A stretch of DNA of 64,000 nt from Gillisella vitis (GCF_021559775.1 NZ_CP056049.1:372001-436000), one strand, 5' to 3'; positions 52,057-61,116 are shown, numbered from the stretch's first letter. A program made the numbers and translations. The notes: generated by a model from the letters alone, not told the origin.

Positions 52057-52998
52057 TTGGACATTGAAAGCGTACCATCAGCGCAAGAGCGCATGCCAAT
52101 GTCCCAACGGATCATCCAGGCCACGTTATCGCCCGCCCACCGGCAGATCGCAGATTACGTGCTGGATTATCCCTTGCGCGTTGCCGCCATGCGGGCTGAA
52201 GAATTGGCCGAGATCGTTCATGTGTCGGTTCCAACCGTCAATCGCTTTGCTCGCGCCCTGGGTTTTGCGGGTTATGCGCAATTTCGTGCTGATCTGGTGC
52301 TGGGGTACGAGACGGCTTTGGCACCTGTGGAAAAATTACAGCGACGGTCGCAGGCGGCAACCAGCCCCGCAGATGTGTTTGCCAACAACCTGGCCATGAT
52401 AACCAGAAATATTGAGCGAACCCATCAGGCTCTCGATACCGACACGCTATCGCGGGCTATCGGTCTCATTTTGTCCGCCCGCCGCATTTCCATCATCGGC
52501 CTTGGCAGCAGCGCCTGGCTTGGCGGCCTTATGCAGCGGCGGTTTGATCTGTTTTGTGATGATGTTCGCCTGCTGGCAACCGTGGAAGGCGCATCCTTCG
52601 CAGCGCGGGCTTTGCGAAATGTTCGCGCCGGGGACCTCGTCATCGCCATCGCCTTTCCACGCTACATGGCCGATACGGTGACGCTGGCAAAACGCATGCG
52701 CGATGCGGGGGCCGATGTTTTGGCGCTGACAGACAATGCCAGCTCGCCTCTGGTGGCGCATGCCACAATGACGCTGTTTGCGCAGGTCGAGAGCGATTAT
52801 TTCGCCAGCTGTGAAGCCAGTGCGCTAGCCTTGATCGAGTCCCTCTCTGCCGCCGTGTCCTATGCCTCAGGCCGCTCCATGCAAGCCGCCACCCAGCTTG
52901 TTGATACCGTGCTCCCCTATCTGCACAGCGGCCCAAACCACCCTCATCAAGCATCGGCGAAACCGTTAGCCGAAAACGATGAGCCCGAGTGTGACTGA
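52057..52998 (+). CDS. RpiR-family transcriptional regulator
   Basis: A 313-residue regulator. The helix-turn-helix covers about residues 15-90 (AAMRAEELAEIVHVSVPTVN). The SIS domain covers about 130-270 (ISIIGLGSSAWLGGLMQRRF, GDLVIAIAFPRYMADTVTLA). The start used is TTG 52057, with AGGG eight bases upstream; ATG 52093 or 52099 are alternatives. It precedes, and slightly overlaps or abuts, the gsiA-like gene, so it probably controls the peptide importer operon, which is unusual because SIS domains normally sense phosphosugars. Confidence 0.83.
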   Translation: MDIESVPSAQERMPMSQRIIQATLSPAHRQIADYVLDYPLRVAAMRAEELAEIVHVSVPTVNRFARALGFAGYAQFRADLVLGYETALAPVEKLQRRSQAATSPADVFANNLAMITRNIERTHQALDTDTLSRAIGLILSARRISIIGLGSSAWLGGLMQRRFDLFCDDVRLLATVEGASFAARALRNVRAGDLVIAIAFPRYMADTVTLAKRMRDAGADVLALTDNASSPLVAHATMTLFAQVESDYFASCEASALALIESLSAAVSYASGRSMQAATQLVDTVLPYLHSGPNHPHQASAKPLAENDEPECD

Positions 52999-53035
52999 TG
53001 CCTTCTCTGACCCATTTTCATTGAGACGATCTGCC

Positions 53036-54916
53036 ATGACCTCTTCTGCGACCCTGCCCCAAACCGCACCCTCTCTGCTGGACAATCAGGTTCTGGCCGT
53101 AGATGACCTCACCGTCTCCTTTGCCACATCCGAGGGCCGGGTGCAGGCCGTGCGCAATATCAGCTTCGCGGTTGGCCGGGGTGAAACGCTTGCGATTGTG
53201 GGTGAATCCGGCTCTGGCAAATCCGTCACCTCGCTGGCGCTGATGCGGCTGATTGAGCATGGTGGTGGACGGATTGATAGCGGTGCTATGATGTTTCGCC
53301 CCAGCAATGACAAGGTGCTGGATCTGGCCCGCGCGGATACGCCGACCATGCGCAGCATTCGCGGGGCCGATATTGCCATGATCTTTCAAGAGCCGATGAC
53401 ATCGCTCAACCCGGTGTTTACCGCTGGCGAACAGATTGCCGAATCCATCCGCCTGCACCAGAACATGAACGAGGCAAGCGCCAAGGCGGAAGCGCTTCGG
53501 ATGCTGGATCTGGTGCGCATTCCAGAAGCCAAACATGTGTTTGGCCGCTATCCCCATCAACTGTCGGGCGGCATGCGCCAGCGGGTGATGATTGCCATGG
53601 CGCTGGCCTGTCGCCCTTCCTTGCTGATTGCCGATGAACCCACAACGGCGCTGGATGTGACCGTGCAGGCGCAGATTTTGCAGTTGATCCGCCAGCTTCA
53701 GGACGACATGAACATGGGCGTGTTGTTCATCACCCATGATATGGGCGTGGTGGCAGAAATTGCCGACCGCGTGCTGGTGATGCGCCAGGGCGAAAAGGTC
53801 GAGCATGGCGCATCGAAAGACGTGTTCGAGCGCCCGAACCATCCCTATACCCAAGCCCTTCTGGCCGCTGTGCCGCGCCTTGGAGCCATGGCGGGCACCG
53901 ATGGTCCGCGCGCTTTTGATCTGGTGGGGGCCGATAGCACCCAGACCCATGCAGAACAACCTCCAGCACGGTTTGATCTGCCGCCGATTTTGAAAGTGCG
54001 CGATCTGGTCACCCGCTTCCCCGTTCGGCGCGGCCTGTTCAACCGCGTTGATCGCTCGGTTCATGCGGTGGAAAAGGTCAGTTTTGATCTGCATGCCGGA
54101 GAAACCTTGGCATTGGTTGGCGAATCCGGCTGCGGTAAATCCACCACGGGTCGCTCACTTCTTCGGTTGGTCAATAGCCAGAGCGGCAGTGTGGAATTTG
54201 ATGGCCGCAATGTTCTTGATCTTCCAGCCAGCGAGCTGCGCGGCCTTCGCCGCAGCATTCAGCTGGTATTTCAAGACCCGTTCGCCTCGCTAGACCCAAG
54301 GCTAACGGTTGGCTTTTCCATTATGGAACCGCTGCTGATCCATGGCATTGCCAAGGGCGAAGAAGCGAGAAAGCGCGTGGCATGGTTACTTGAACGGGTT
54401 GGCCTGTCAGCAGAGCATTCCGAGCGCTATCCTCATGAATTCTCCGGCGGCCAGCGCCAGCGCATTGCCATTGCCCGCGCCTTGGCGCTGAACCCGAAAG
54501 TGGTGGTGGCCGATGAATCGGTTTCGGCGCTGGATGTGTCGATTCAGGCGCAAATCGTCAATCTGCTTTTGGAATTGCAGCGTGATCTGGGCATTTCCTA
54601 TCTGTTTATTTCCCACGATATGGCTGTGGTGGAGCGCGTCAGCCACCGGGTGGCAGTGATGTATCTGGGGCAGATTGTCGAGATCGGCCCCCGCCGGGCG
54701 ATTTTTGAAAACCCGCAGCACCCCTATACCAAAAAGCTGATGGCCGCCGTGCCGATTGCCGATCCGGCCCGCCGCCATTTGAAACGGCAATTTACTGTTG
54801 AAGACCTGCCAAGCCCAATGCGCAAAAAAGGCGATGAGCCAGTGGTGGAAGCCTTGCACGAGGTATCCCCCGGCCATTTCGTGGCCCGGCACAGCGTTGG
54901 CGCGTTTAAAATGTAA
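53036..54916 (+). CDS. gsiA: Glutathione/peptide ABC transporter, fused ATP-binding protein
   Basis: A 626-residue ATPase with two complete nucleotide-binding domains, as in GsiA: first GESGSGKSVTSLALMRLIEH, LSGGMRQRVMIAMAL, IADEPTTALDV; second GESGCGKSTTGRSLLRLV, FSGGQRQRIAIARALAL, VADESVSALDV. In Dpp and Opp systems these are two separate proteins. ATG 53036 is preferred to 52979, which lies inside the RpiR gene. It energises the GsiBCD-like components encoded downstream. Confidence 0.88.
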   Translation: MTSSATLPQTAPSLLDNQVLAVDDLTVSFATSEGRVQAVRNISFAVGRGETLAIVGESGSGKSVTSLALMRLIEHGGGRIDSGAMMFRPSNDKVLDLARADTPTMRSIRGADIAMIFQEPMTSLNPVFTAGEQIAESIRLHQNMNEASAKAEALRMLDLVRIPEAKHVFGRYPHQLSGGMRQRVMIAMALACRPSLLIADEPTTALDVTVQAQILQLIRQLQDDMNMGVLFITHDMGVVAEIADRVLVMRQGEKVEHGASKDVFERPNHPYTQALLAAVPRLGAMAGTDGPRAFDLVGADSTQTHAEQPPARFDLPPILKVRDLVTRFPVRRGLFNRVDRSVHAVEKVSFDLHAGETLALVGESGCGKSTTGRSLLRLVNSQSGSVEFDGRNVLDLPASELRGLRRSIQLVFQDPFASLDPRLTVGFSIMEPLLIHGIAKGEEARKRVAWLLERVGLSAEHSERYPHEFSGGQRQRIAIARALALNPKVVVADESVSALDVSIQAQIVNLLLELQRDLGISYLFISHDMAVVERVSHRVAVMYLGQIVEIGPRRAIFENPQHPYTKKLMAAVPIADPARRHLKRQFTVEDLPSPMRKKGDEPVVEALHEVSPGHFVARHSVGAFKM

Positions 54917-54959
54917 TTCAACACTTACCGAACTGACCCAACCAGCACAGGAGATATTG

Positions 54960-56510
54960 ATGAAGCATAGATTTTCTTCCCGGCTCGCATCTGCCACGGT
55001 CTTGGCAGGCATTCTCAGTATGGGTGCGGGACAGGCACTTGCCGCTGGCAGCGTGGTTCTGGCCCTCAACACACAGGCTGAAACGCTGGACCCATATAAC
55101 ACCAACACCACGCTGACCACCGCTGTGACAAAGTCCTTCTACGAAGGCCTGTTTGGCTTCGATAAGGATTTGAAGGTTCAGCCGGTTCTGGCAACGGGCT
55201 ACACCGTCTCCGATGATGGTCTGGTCTACACCATCAAGCTGCGTGACGGCGTGAAGTTTCAAGACGGCACCGATTTCAATGCGGATGCCGTGAAGGTCAA
55301 TTTTGATCGTGTGCGCAACCCGGATAACAAGCTGTCTCGCTTTAACCAGTTCAACCAGATCGACAAGGTTGAGGTTGTCTCACCGCTTGAAGTGCGCATC
55401 ACGCTGAAGCAGCCCTTCGGCCCGTTCATCAACTCGCTGGCCCATGCGTCTGCGGCGATGATTTCGCCAGCCGCACTCACAAAGTGGGGCAGCAAGGAAA
55501 TCGCCTTCCATCCCGTCGGCACCGGCCCGTTTGAGTTTGTCGAATGGAAGCAGACCGATTACGTCAAGGCCAAGAAGTTTGATGGTTACTGGCGCAAGGG
55601 CTTCCCAAAGGTGGATGAAATCACCTGGAAGCCAGTGCCAGATAACAACACCCGCGCTGCCATGTTGCAGACCGGGGAAGCTGATTTCGCCTACCCCATG
55701 CCCTATGAGCAGGTGGCAACGCTGAAGCAGAACACCAAGCTGACGGTGACGGTATCGCCGTCGATCATTGAGCGCTATGTCAGCTTCAACATGCTGCAAA
55801 AGCCGTTTGATGATCTGCGCGTGCGTCAGGCCATCAACTATGCCATCAACAAAGAAGCACTGGCCAAGGTGGCGTTTAGCGGCTTTGCGAAGCCCGCCGA
55901 AGGCGTTGTGCCAGAAGGCGTCCTTTACGCCCACAAAATTGCGCCATGGCCTTATGATCCAGCCAAGGCACGCGCTTTGTTGAAGGAAGCAGGCTATCCA
56001 AACGGTTTTGAATCCACCCTGTGGAGCGCCTACACCACCACCACCGCGCAAAAGGCAATTCAGTTCCTGCAACAGCAATTGCAGCAGGTTGGCATCAAGG
56101 TGACGCTTCAGGCGCTTGAACCCGGCCAGCGGGTAGAATGGGTGCAGACAGCGCCCGATCCAAAGACTGCCAAGGTGCGGATGTATTATGCAGGATGGTC
56201 ATCTTCGACCGGCGAAGCCGATTGGGCATTGCGTCCGCTGCTGGCCACTGAGGCTTGGCCGCCAAAGCTGAGCAACACGGCCTATTACAGCAATCCCGTT
56301 GTGGATGATCTGATTGCCAAGGCCATGAAGACCACCAAGGAAGACGAAAAGAAGACCTTCTATGCCGACGCACAGGAACAGATCATGAAGGATCTGCCTT
56401 GGGCTCCGCTGGTGACAGAAAACAATGTGTCGGCTGCGGCAACGAAGCTTGAAGGTGTCTACGTCATGCCGGATGGCAATATCGACAGCTCGAACATTGC
56501 GCTCAAGTAA
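54960..56510 (+). CDS. gsiB: Glutathione/peptide ABC transporter, periplasmic binding protein
   Basis: A 516-residue family 5 binding protein starting after AGGAGATATTG. Signal peptide to about residue 28 (GQALAA). From memory it aligns along its length with E. coli GsiB: AETLDPYNTNTTLTTAVTKS, KFQDGTDFNADAVKVNFDR, NNTRAAMLQTGEADFAYPMP and AGWSSSTGEADWALRPLLA. The gene order gsiABCD plus iaaA also matches E. coli. Its ligand is probably glutathione or related gamma-linked peptides. Confidence 0.88.
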   Translation: MKHRFSSRLASATVLAGILSMGAGQALAAGSVVLALNTQAETLDPYNTNTTLTTAVTKSFYEGLFGFDKDLKVQPVLATGYTVSDDGLVYTIKLRDGVKFQDGTDFNADAVKVNFDRVRNPDNKLSRFNQFNQIDKVEVVSPLEVRITLKQPFGPFINSLAHASAAMISPAALTKWGSKEIAFHPVGTGPFEFVEWKQTDYVKAKKFDGYWRKGFPKVDEITWKPVPDNNTRAAMLQTGEADFAYPMPYEQVATLKQNTKLTVTVSPSIIERYVSFNMLQKPFDDLRVRQAINYAINKEALAKVAFSGFAKPAEGVVPEGVLYAHKIAPWPYDPAKARALLKEAGYPNGFESTLWSAYTTTTAQKAIQFLQQQLQQVGIKVTLQALEPGQRVEWVQTAPDPKTAKVRMYYAGWSSSTGEADWALRPLLATEAWPPKLSNTAYYSNPVVDDLIAKAMKTTKEDEKKTFYADAQEQIMKDLPWAPLVTENNVSAAATKLEGVYVMPDGNIDSSNIALK

Positions 56511-56531
56511 TAAGACGTCCTGAAAACGCGA

Positions 56532-56556
56532 TCCCGGCGCTGATCTAGCGCCGGGA
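56532..56556 (+). promoter_or_regulatory. Strong stem-loop after gsiB
   Basis: TCCCGGCGCT (56532-56541) and AGCGCCGGGA (56547-56556) pair over 10 bp with a 5-base loop, about 20 bases after the gsiB stop. A short CTTTT follows at 56561, but this is not a full T-tract. It separates gsiB from the permease genes. Confidence 0.75.
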
Positions 56557-56647
56557 GACTCCTTTTACGCATTTCCGAACGCAAAACCGCGATACACTTT
56601 TGCTGGAAATGCTCTCATCACTCCTGAAGGCTTTCGCTGCGGTTGCC

Positions 56648-57568
56648 ATGTTCAATTATTTTCTCAAGCGCCTGTTCGGGCTGCTGCCCACACTTCTGAT
56701 CGTTGCCGTTCTGGTGTTTCTGTTTGTGCATATGCTGCCGGGTGATCCGGCGCGCCTTGCGGCAGGGCAGGATGCGGACGAACAGACCGTGGCGCTGGTG
56801 CGCAGCGAACTGGGCCTCGACAAGCCCCTACCCCAGCAATTTGTCGAGTATTTCACACGTATGTTGCATGGCGACCTTGGGGTGTCGATCCGCACCCATC
56901 GCCCGGTGTCTGTTGAAATTGGCGAGCGCTTCATGCCCACCATGCTGCTCACGCTAACCAGCATGATCTGGTCAGTGTCCGTTGGCATGATCATTGGTGT
57001 GTTTTCTGCCGTGTTTCGCAACCGCTGGCCGGATCGGCTGGGCATGACCGTTGCCGTGTCTGGCATTTCCTTTCCGGCCTTTGCGCTGGGCATGTTGCTG
57101 ATGCAAATCTTCTCCGTCTGGCTGGGATGGCTGCCCACCGTTGGGGCCGACAGCTGGCAGCATTACATCCTGCCATCGCTGACACTGGGCGCAGGCGTTG
57201 CCGCCGTCATGGCCCGCTTTACCCGCGCCGCCTTTGTCGATGTGATTCAGGAAGATTTCGTGCGCACCGCCCGCGCCAAGGGGCTGAATGAAAAAGTGGT
57301 GATTGCCAAACATTGCCTGCGCAACGCGCTGATCCCGATTGTCACCATGATGGGCCTGCAATTCGGCTTTCTGCTGGGCGGCTCCATTGTGGTGGAGGCG
57401 GTGTTCAACTGGCCGGGTGTTGGCCGTTTGCTGGTCGATGCGGTGAACCAGCGGGATTATCCGGTAATTCAGGCCCTCGTGCTGATGTTCTCGCTGGAAT
57501 TCATCCTGATCAATCTTGTCGTGGATCTGCTCTACGGCGTCATCAATCCGACAATCCGTTATAAATGA
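56648..57568 (+). CDS. gsiC: Glutathione/peptide ABC transporter permease
   Basis: A 306-residue DppB/GsiC-type permease. ATG 56648 (MFNYFLKRLFGLLPTLLIVA) fits the family start; an in-frame start at 56600 would add 16 residues. Neither has a strong ribosome-binding site. Landmarks are HMLPGDPARLAAGQDADEQT and the EAA-like loop DFVRTARAKGLNEKVVIAKH. It forms the channel with GsiD. Confidence 0.88.
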   Translation: MFNYFLKRLFGLLPTLLIVAVLVFLFVHMLPGDPARLAAGQDADEQTVALVRSELGLDKPLPQQFVEYFTRMLHGDLGVSIRTHRPVSVEIGERFMPTMLLTLTSMIWSVSVGMIIGVFSAVFRNRWPDRLGMTVAVSGISFPAFALGMLLMQIFSVWLGWLPTVGADSWQHYILPSLTLGAGVAAVMARFTRAAFVDVIQEDFVRTARAKGLNEKVVIAKHCLRNALIPIVTMMGLQFGFLLGGSIVVEAVFNWPGVGRLLVDAVNQRDYPVIQALVLMFSLEFILINLVVDLLYGVINPTIRYK

Positions 57569-57575
57569 GCCGGCC

Positions 57576-58478
57576 ATGAGCAATACCACATCTGCCCCAA
57601 TTGCCGCCGCTGCACAGACCAGCCGCGCTGTTCGCACCCCTTGGAGCGAATTTTGGCGCAAATTCAAACGCCAGCCCGTGGCGCTTGGGGCCTTGGCCTT
57701 CATTGTGATTTTGATGGTTTTGGCCATCGCGGCACCCGTGATTGCGCCCTATGACGCTGAAAATTTCTTTGACTACGACATGATCAATGCCGGGCCTTCC
57801 TTGAGCCATTGGTTTGGCGTTGATCCATTGGGCCGAGATATTTTCAGCCGTATTTTGATGGGCGCGCGGATTTCGCTGGCAACCGGCCTTTTGTCCGTCA
57901 CGCTCGGCGGCTTGATCGGCACCGTGTTTGGCCTGCTGGCAGGCTATTATGAGGGCTGGTGGGACCGGGTGGTGATGCGCATCTGCGATGTGCTGTTTGC
58001 CTTTCCGGGCATTTTGCTGGCTTTGGGCATTGTTGCCATTCTCGGCAGTTCCATGGTCAATGTGGTGGCGGCCGTTGCGGTGTTTTCCGTGCCAGCTTTT
58101 GCAAGACTGGTGCGCAGCAGCACGCTGGTGCTGAAAAACATGACCTATATTGAAGCGGTCAGAAGCGTTGGCGCATCAGACTTCATCATCCTGTTTCGCC
58201 ATATTCTGCCGGGGGCTTTTTCGTCGATTGTGGTCTATTTCACCATGCGACTTGGCACATCGATCATCACCGCCGCCAGCCTTTCCTTCCTTGGTCTCGG
58301 TGCACAGCCACCCACGCCTGAATGGGGTGCGATGCTGAATGACGCCCGCGCCGATATGGTCAATGCACCGCATGTGGCGCTGTTTCCAAGCCTTGCGATT
58401 TTCGTCACTGTTCTGGCCTTCAACCTGCTAGGCGATGGCCTTCGCGATGCGATTGATCCGAAAATCGACCGGAAATAA
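57576..58478 (+). CDS. gsiD: Glutathione/peptide ABC transporter permease
   Basis: A 300-residue DppC/GsiD-type permease beginning seven bases after gsiC. Landmarks are HWFGVDPLGRDIFSRILMGA, the EAA-like loop YIEAVRSVGASDFIILFRHI and LGLGAQPPTPEWGAMLNDAR, all typical of this family. The N-terminal 35 residues are polar and cytoplasmic. Confidence 0.9.
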   Translation: MSNTTSAPIAAAAQTSRAVRTPWSEFWRKFKRQPVALGALAFIVILMVLAIAAPVIAPYDAENFFDYDMINAGPSLSHWFGVDPLGRDIFSRILMGARISLATGLLSVTLGGLIGTVFGLLAGYYEGWWDRVVMRICDVLFAFPGILLALGIVAILGSSMVNVVAAVAVFSVPAFARLVRSSTLVLKNMTYIEAVRSVGASDFIILFRHILPGAFSSIVVYFTMRLGTSIITAASLSFLGLGAQPPTPEWGAMLNDARADMVNAPHVALFPSLAIFVTVLAFNLLGDGLRDAIDPKIDRK

Positions 58479-58502
58479 CCCCCTTCTATCTTGGAGTACC
58501 CC

Positions 58503-59321
58503 ATGAAAATTCTCATCTCTGTCGATATCGAAGGGGTCGCTGGCGTCTACCACCCGGAACAAACCCGCGCGGGCAATGGCGAATATGAACGTGCCCGCCT
58601 GTTGATGACGGACGAAGCCAACGCCGCCATTGCTGGTGCCTTTGATGCCGGGGCAACGGAGGTGTTTGTCAACGATTCCCACGGCTCGTTTCGCAACATG
58701 CCGCCAGACCGGCTGGACCCACGCGCCCGCGCCATTCAGGGCAAACCCCGCTACCTCAGCATGATGTCTGGCGTTGAACTTGGCGTCGACGGTGTTTGCC
58801 TGATCGGCTACCATTCTCGTGGGCAGGGCTTTGGCATTTTGGCCCACACCATCAACAGCTTTGCCTTTTCGCGGATATTCCTCAACGGGCAGGAACTGGG
58901 AGAAGCGGGCATTTATGGCGCTCTGGCGGGTGAATATGGCGTGCCGGTGATCATGGGCAGCGGCGATGATGTGTTCATTGCCGAGAACAAAGACCTGTTT
59001 CCCAAAACAGTGTTTGTCGAAACTAAAAAGGCAAGCGGTGGCATCAGCGGCGTCAGCCTGTCGCCATCGGAATCCTGTCTTGCCATTCGTGAGGGCGCAC
59101 GGGCTGCGGTGGAACAGGCGGGGCAAATGCCCAAATTCACCCTGGCTGGCCCCATTGCCGTGACCATCGAAACCCAATCCACCAGACTTGCAGATCTGTT
59201 TTGCCAATGGCCAACCCTTGCCCGCACCAGCGGCAATCAGGTGGCATTTGAAGCGCCCACGGTGGAACATGCCGTGCGTATGATCAACAGCTTGTCGGCC
59301 ATGTCCACCATGCTGCGCTAA
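58503..59321 (+). CDS. dppA: D-aminopeptidase, M55 family
   Basis: A 272-residue zinc peptidase of the M55 family. Metal-site residues are visible at positions matching Bacillus DppA: D8 and E10 in SVDIEGVAG, H60 in VNDSHGS, H104 in GYHSRG, and E134 in ELGEAG; H115 in LAHTINSF is the catalytic histidine. Family members form decameric rings that release D-amino acids such as D-Ala from peptides. In this operon it presumably processes imported peptides. Start at 58503 follows TTGGAG; a start at 58491 would add four residues. Confidence 0.9.
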   Translation: MKILISVDIEGVAGVYHPEQTRAGNGEYERARLLMTDEANAAIAGAFDAGATEVFVNDSHGSFRNMPPDRLDPRARAIQGKPRYLSMMSGVELGVDGVCLIGYHSRGQGFGILAHTINSFAFSRIFLNGQELGEAGIYGALAGEYGVPVIMGSGDDVFIAENKDLFPKTVFVETKKASGGISGVSLSPSESCLAIREGARAAVEQAGQMPKFTLAGPIAVTIETQSTRLADLFCQWPTLARTSGNQVAFEAPTVEHAVRMINSLSAMSTMLR

Positions 59322-59358
59322 CGGCGGGCGATCCATTTTTAAGCATTTCGAGGCATTT

Positions 59359-60324
59359 ATGAGCGATATCAAACCAAATCCCATAGCACTCGCAATTCAC
59401 GGCGGCTGCGGCGTGATGAACAAGGCGGATATGCCGGAGAGCGAATGGGAAGCCGCCCGCACGGACCTCAAACGCGCATTAAAGGCCGGATGGACCCTTT
59501 TGCAGCAAGGCACATCCGCGCTCGACGCTGTGGAAGCCGCCGTGATGGTGATGGAAGATTCGGAGCACTTCAACGCAGGCCATGGTGCGGCACTGAACAC
59601 CGATGGCGAACACGAGTTGGATGCCTCCATTATGGATGGTTCCACCCTTGAGGCGGGTGCCATTGCCATGGCGCGCACGATCCGCAACCCGATTCGTGCC
59701 GCCCGCAAACTGATGCACAGCGGCGAGACCGTGATGCTGGGGGCAAGTGCTGCCGATGCCTTTGCCCAAAAATCCGGCCTGCCGATGGTGGAACAGTCCT
59801 ATTTCACCACCGAGCGCCGGGTGAAAGCATTAGCATCGTTGAAAGAACACGCCAAAGCCGGAACGGCAGCCCTTGCCAGCGAGGCCGAAAAGCATGGCAC
59901 GGTTGGCGCTGTGGCACTGGATAGCCACGGGCATTTGGCCGCCGCCACCTCCACCGGCGGCTTTAACAACAAGCCGTCAGGCCGCATTGGCGACACCGCC
60001 GTGATTGGTGCCGGAACCTATGCCCGCGATGGCGTGGTTGCCGTCTCCGGCACCGGCAAGGGTGAGTTTTTCATCCGCCATGCCGTGGGCCACGAAATCG
60101 CCAGCCGCATGCAGTACTTGGGCGAAAATCTGGAAGATGCCTGCCAGCATGTGGTGTTCACCGATCTTGCCCCCCATCATATCGGAGCAGGGCTTGTCGC
60201 GGTTGGTGCAGATGGCTCCATCACTGCACCGTACAACACGGCGGGTATGTTTCGCGGCTGGATCAGTCCGGATGGGCACATGGTTGTCGCAAGCCATGAC
60301 ACGCTGTTTGAAATGCATATCTAG
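59359..60324 (+). CDS. iaaA: Isoaspartyl peptidase/L-asparaginase (plant type)
   Basis: A 321-residue Ntn-hydrolase. T181 in KHGTVGAVALDSHG is the nucleophile exposed by self-cleavage, matching T179 of E. coli IaaA. Also seen are LAIHGGCG at the N-terminus and TSTGGFNNK around the glycine-rich oxyanion loop. It hydrolyses beta-aspartyl dipeptides and asparagine. Together with DppA and the Gsi importer it makes a set for taking up and breaking peptides with unusual bonds. E. coli also links iaaA to gsiABCD. Confidence 0.9.
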   Translation: MSDIKPNPIALAIHGGCGVMNKADMPESEWEAARTDLKRALKAGWTLLQQGTSALDAVEAAVMVMEDSEHFNAGHGAALNTDGEHELDASIMDGSTLEAGAIAMARTIRNPIRAARKLMHSGETVMLGASAADAFAQKSGLPMVEQSYFTTERRVKALASLKEHAKAGTAALASEAEKHGTVGAVALDSHGHLAAATSTGGFNNKPSGRIGDTAVIGAGTYARDGVVAVSGTGKGEFFIRHAVGHEIASRMQYLGENLEDACQHVVFTDLAPHHIGAGLVAVGADGSITAPYNTAGMFRGWISPDGHMVVASHDTLFEMHI

Positions 60325-60386
60325 AGAATTGTTTCGTTTTATGGAAACACTGAATGTTGGAGCAGTGTCGGAGGTTGACCTCTATG

Positions 60387-60414
60387 ATCACTCCCGTAGA
60401 GCCGTGATTTTTTT
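60387..60414 (+). terminator. Weak candidate terminator of the gsi operon
   Basis: ATCAC (60387-60391) and GTGAT (60404-60408) form a short stem followed by seven T residues (60408-60414), about 60 bp after iaaA. The stem is only five base pairs, so it is a weak intrinsic terminator at best. The rest of 60325-60616 holds no gene. Confidence 0.3.
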
Positions 60415-60425
60415 GAGATAAAATG

Positions 60426-60468
60426 GAGATCGGGTGGCACGACGGGCGCTGTAGATCAGCCCGATCTC
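60426..60468. repeat. Inverted repeat downstream of iaaA
   Basis: GAGATCGGG (60426-60434) and CCCGATCTC (60460-60468) are exact reverse complements with 25 bases between them. It could belong to a transcript 3' end or an unannotated RNA; nothing else supports a function. Confidence 0.3.
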
Positions 60469-60616
60469 GTTACGATCTTGCAATTAAAGTCAGGCAATTA
60501 CTGATTTCGAAGGGGCAACCTTCCTCAGTCCCAATGATTTTGAACCCAAGGCGGGGTTAGCTTAACGCGGCGTCTGAAAAGCGGCAGCAGGCCAAGCCTC
60601 CTGGGCTGTCCGTGAT

Positions 60617-60874
60617 TTATGCCCGGCGCACGAGCCTGAGGAGCAGAAGAAGGAGGATCGCCCCGACCGTAGCGTTGACAATCGCTCTGACGATGCCCGT
60701 ACCCAGGCTGAAACCGAGGCGGGGGAAGAGCCATCCCGCGATGAAGGCGCCGATGATGCCGACAAGAATATCTCCGATCAGACCAAAGCCGCCACCACGT
60801 ACCACCAGGCCGGCAAGCCATCCAGCAAGGGCGCCCACAAGAAGAAATACAAGCAGGCTCTCATTCGACATCAT
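60617..60874 (-). CDS. GlsB/YeaQ/YmgE family membrane protein
   Basis: An 85-residue hydrophobic protein with three membrane segments: LLVFLLVGALAGWLAGLVVR, then GFGLIGDILVGIIGAFIAG, then GIVRAIVNATVGAILLLLLL. The GDI-G-IGA-I-GW pattern is that of the GlsB/YeaQ/YmgE (transglycosylase-associated) family, stress-linked inner-membrane proteins of unknown function. AAGGAAAT precedes the ATG. It is monocistronic. Confidence 0.88.
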   Translation of the reverse strand: MMSNESLLVFLLVGALAGWLAGLVVRGGGFGLIGDILVGIIGAFIAGWLFPRLGFSLGTGIVRAIVNATVGAILLLLLLRLVRRA

Positions 60875-60966
60875 AGGATATTTCCTTGGCTGGTGGGATT
60901 AGGCAATGCTTTGCATAGGCATGGTCGCCTTTCCTAATTCCCATAATGCCTATCGTGATCCTGCCC

Positions 60967-61116
60967 TTACGTCAAATAGCCAATAGCCAGACCGTGCTCT
61001 TGCTTGTCGGCGAGAGCACGGTCTGGATCGAGGATACTCAGGGACGCTTTTTTGTAATCCACGGTATCGCCGCCATCCCTTTCCGAGTCTTTGATCTGAA
61101 TGCCGGCCAACTTCAT
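60967..61116 (-). CDS. Possible small ORF containing a long inverted repeat
   Basis: A 49-residue ORF (MKLAGIQIKDSERDGGDTVD, then YKKASLSILDPDRALADKQE, ending GLAIGYLT) downstream of the chemoreceptor gene in the same direction. The codon pattern looks coding-like but there is no obvious ribosome-binding site. Its second half contains perfect 13-bp inverted repeat arms. The rest of 60875-61175 shows nothing else. It may be a remnant of a longer gene. Confidence 0.3.
   Translation of the reverse strand: MKLAGIQIKDSERDGGDTVDYKKASLSILDPDRALADKQEHGLAIGYLT
60987..61026. repeat. Perfect 13-bp inverted repeat downstream of the chemoreceptor
   Basis: CCAGACCGTGCTC (60987-60999) and GAGCACGGTCTGG (61014-61026) are exact reverse complements with a 14-base spacer. 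No T-tract lies on either side. It could be the 3' stem-loop of the chemoreceptor transcript, about 150 bases after its stop. Confidence 0.6.
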
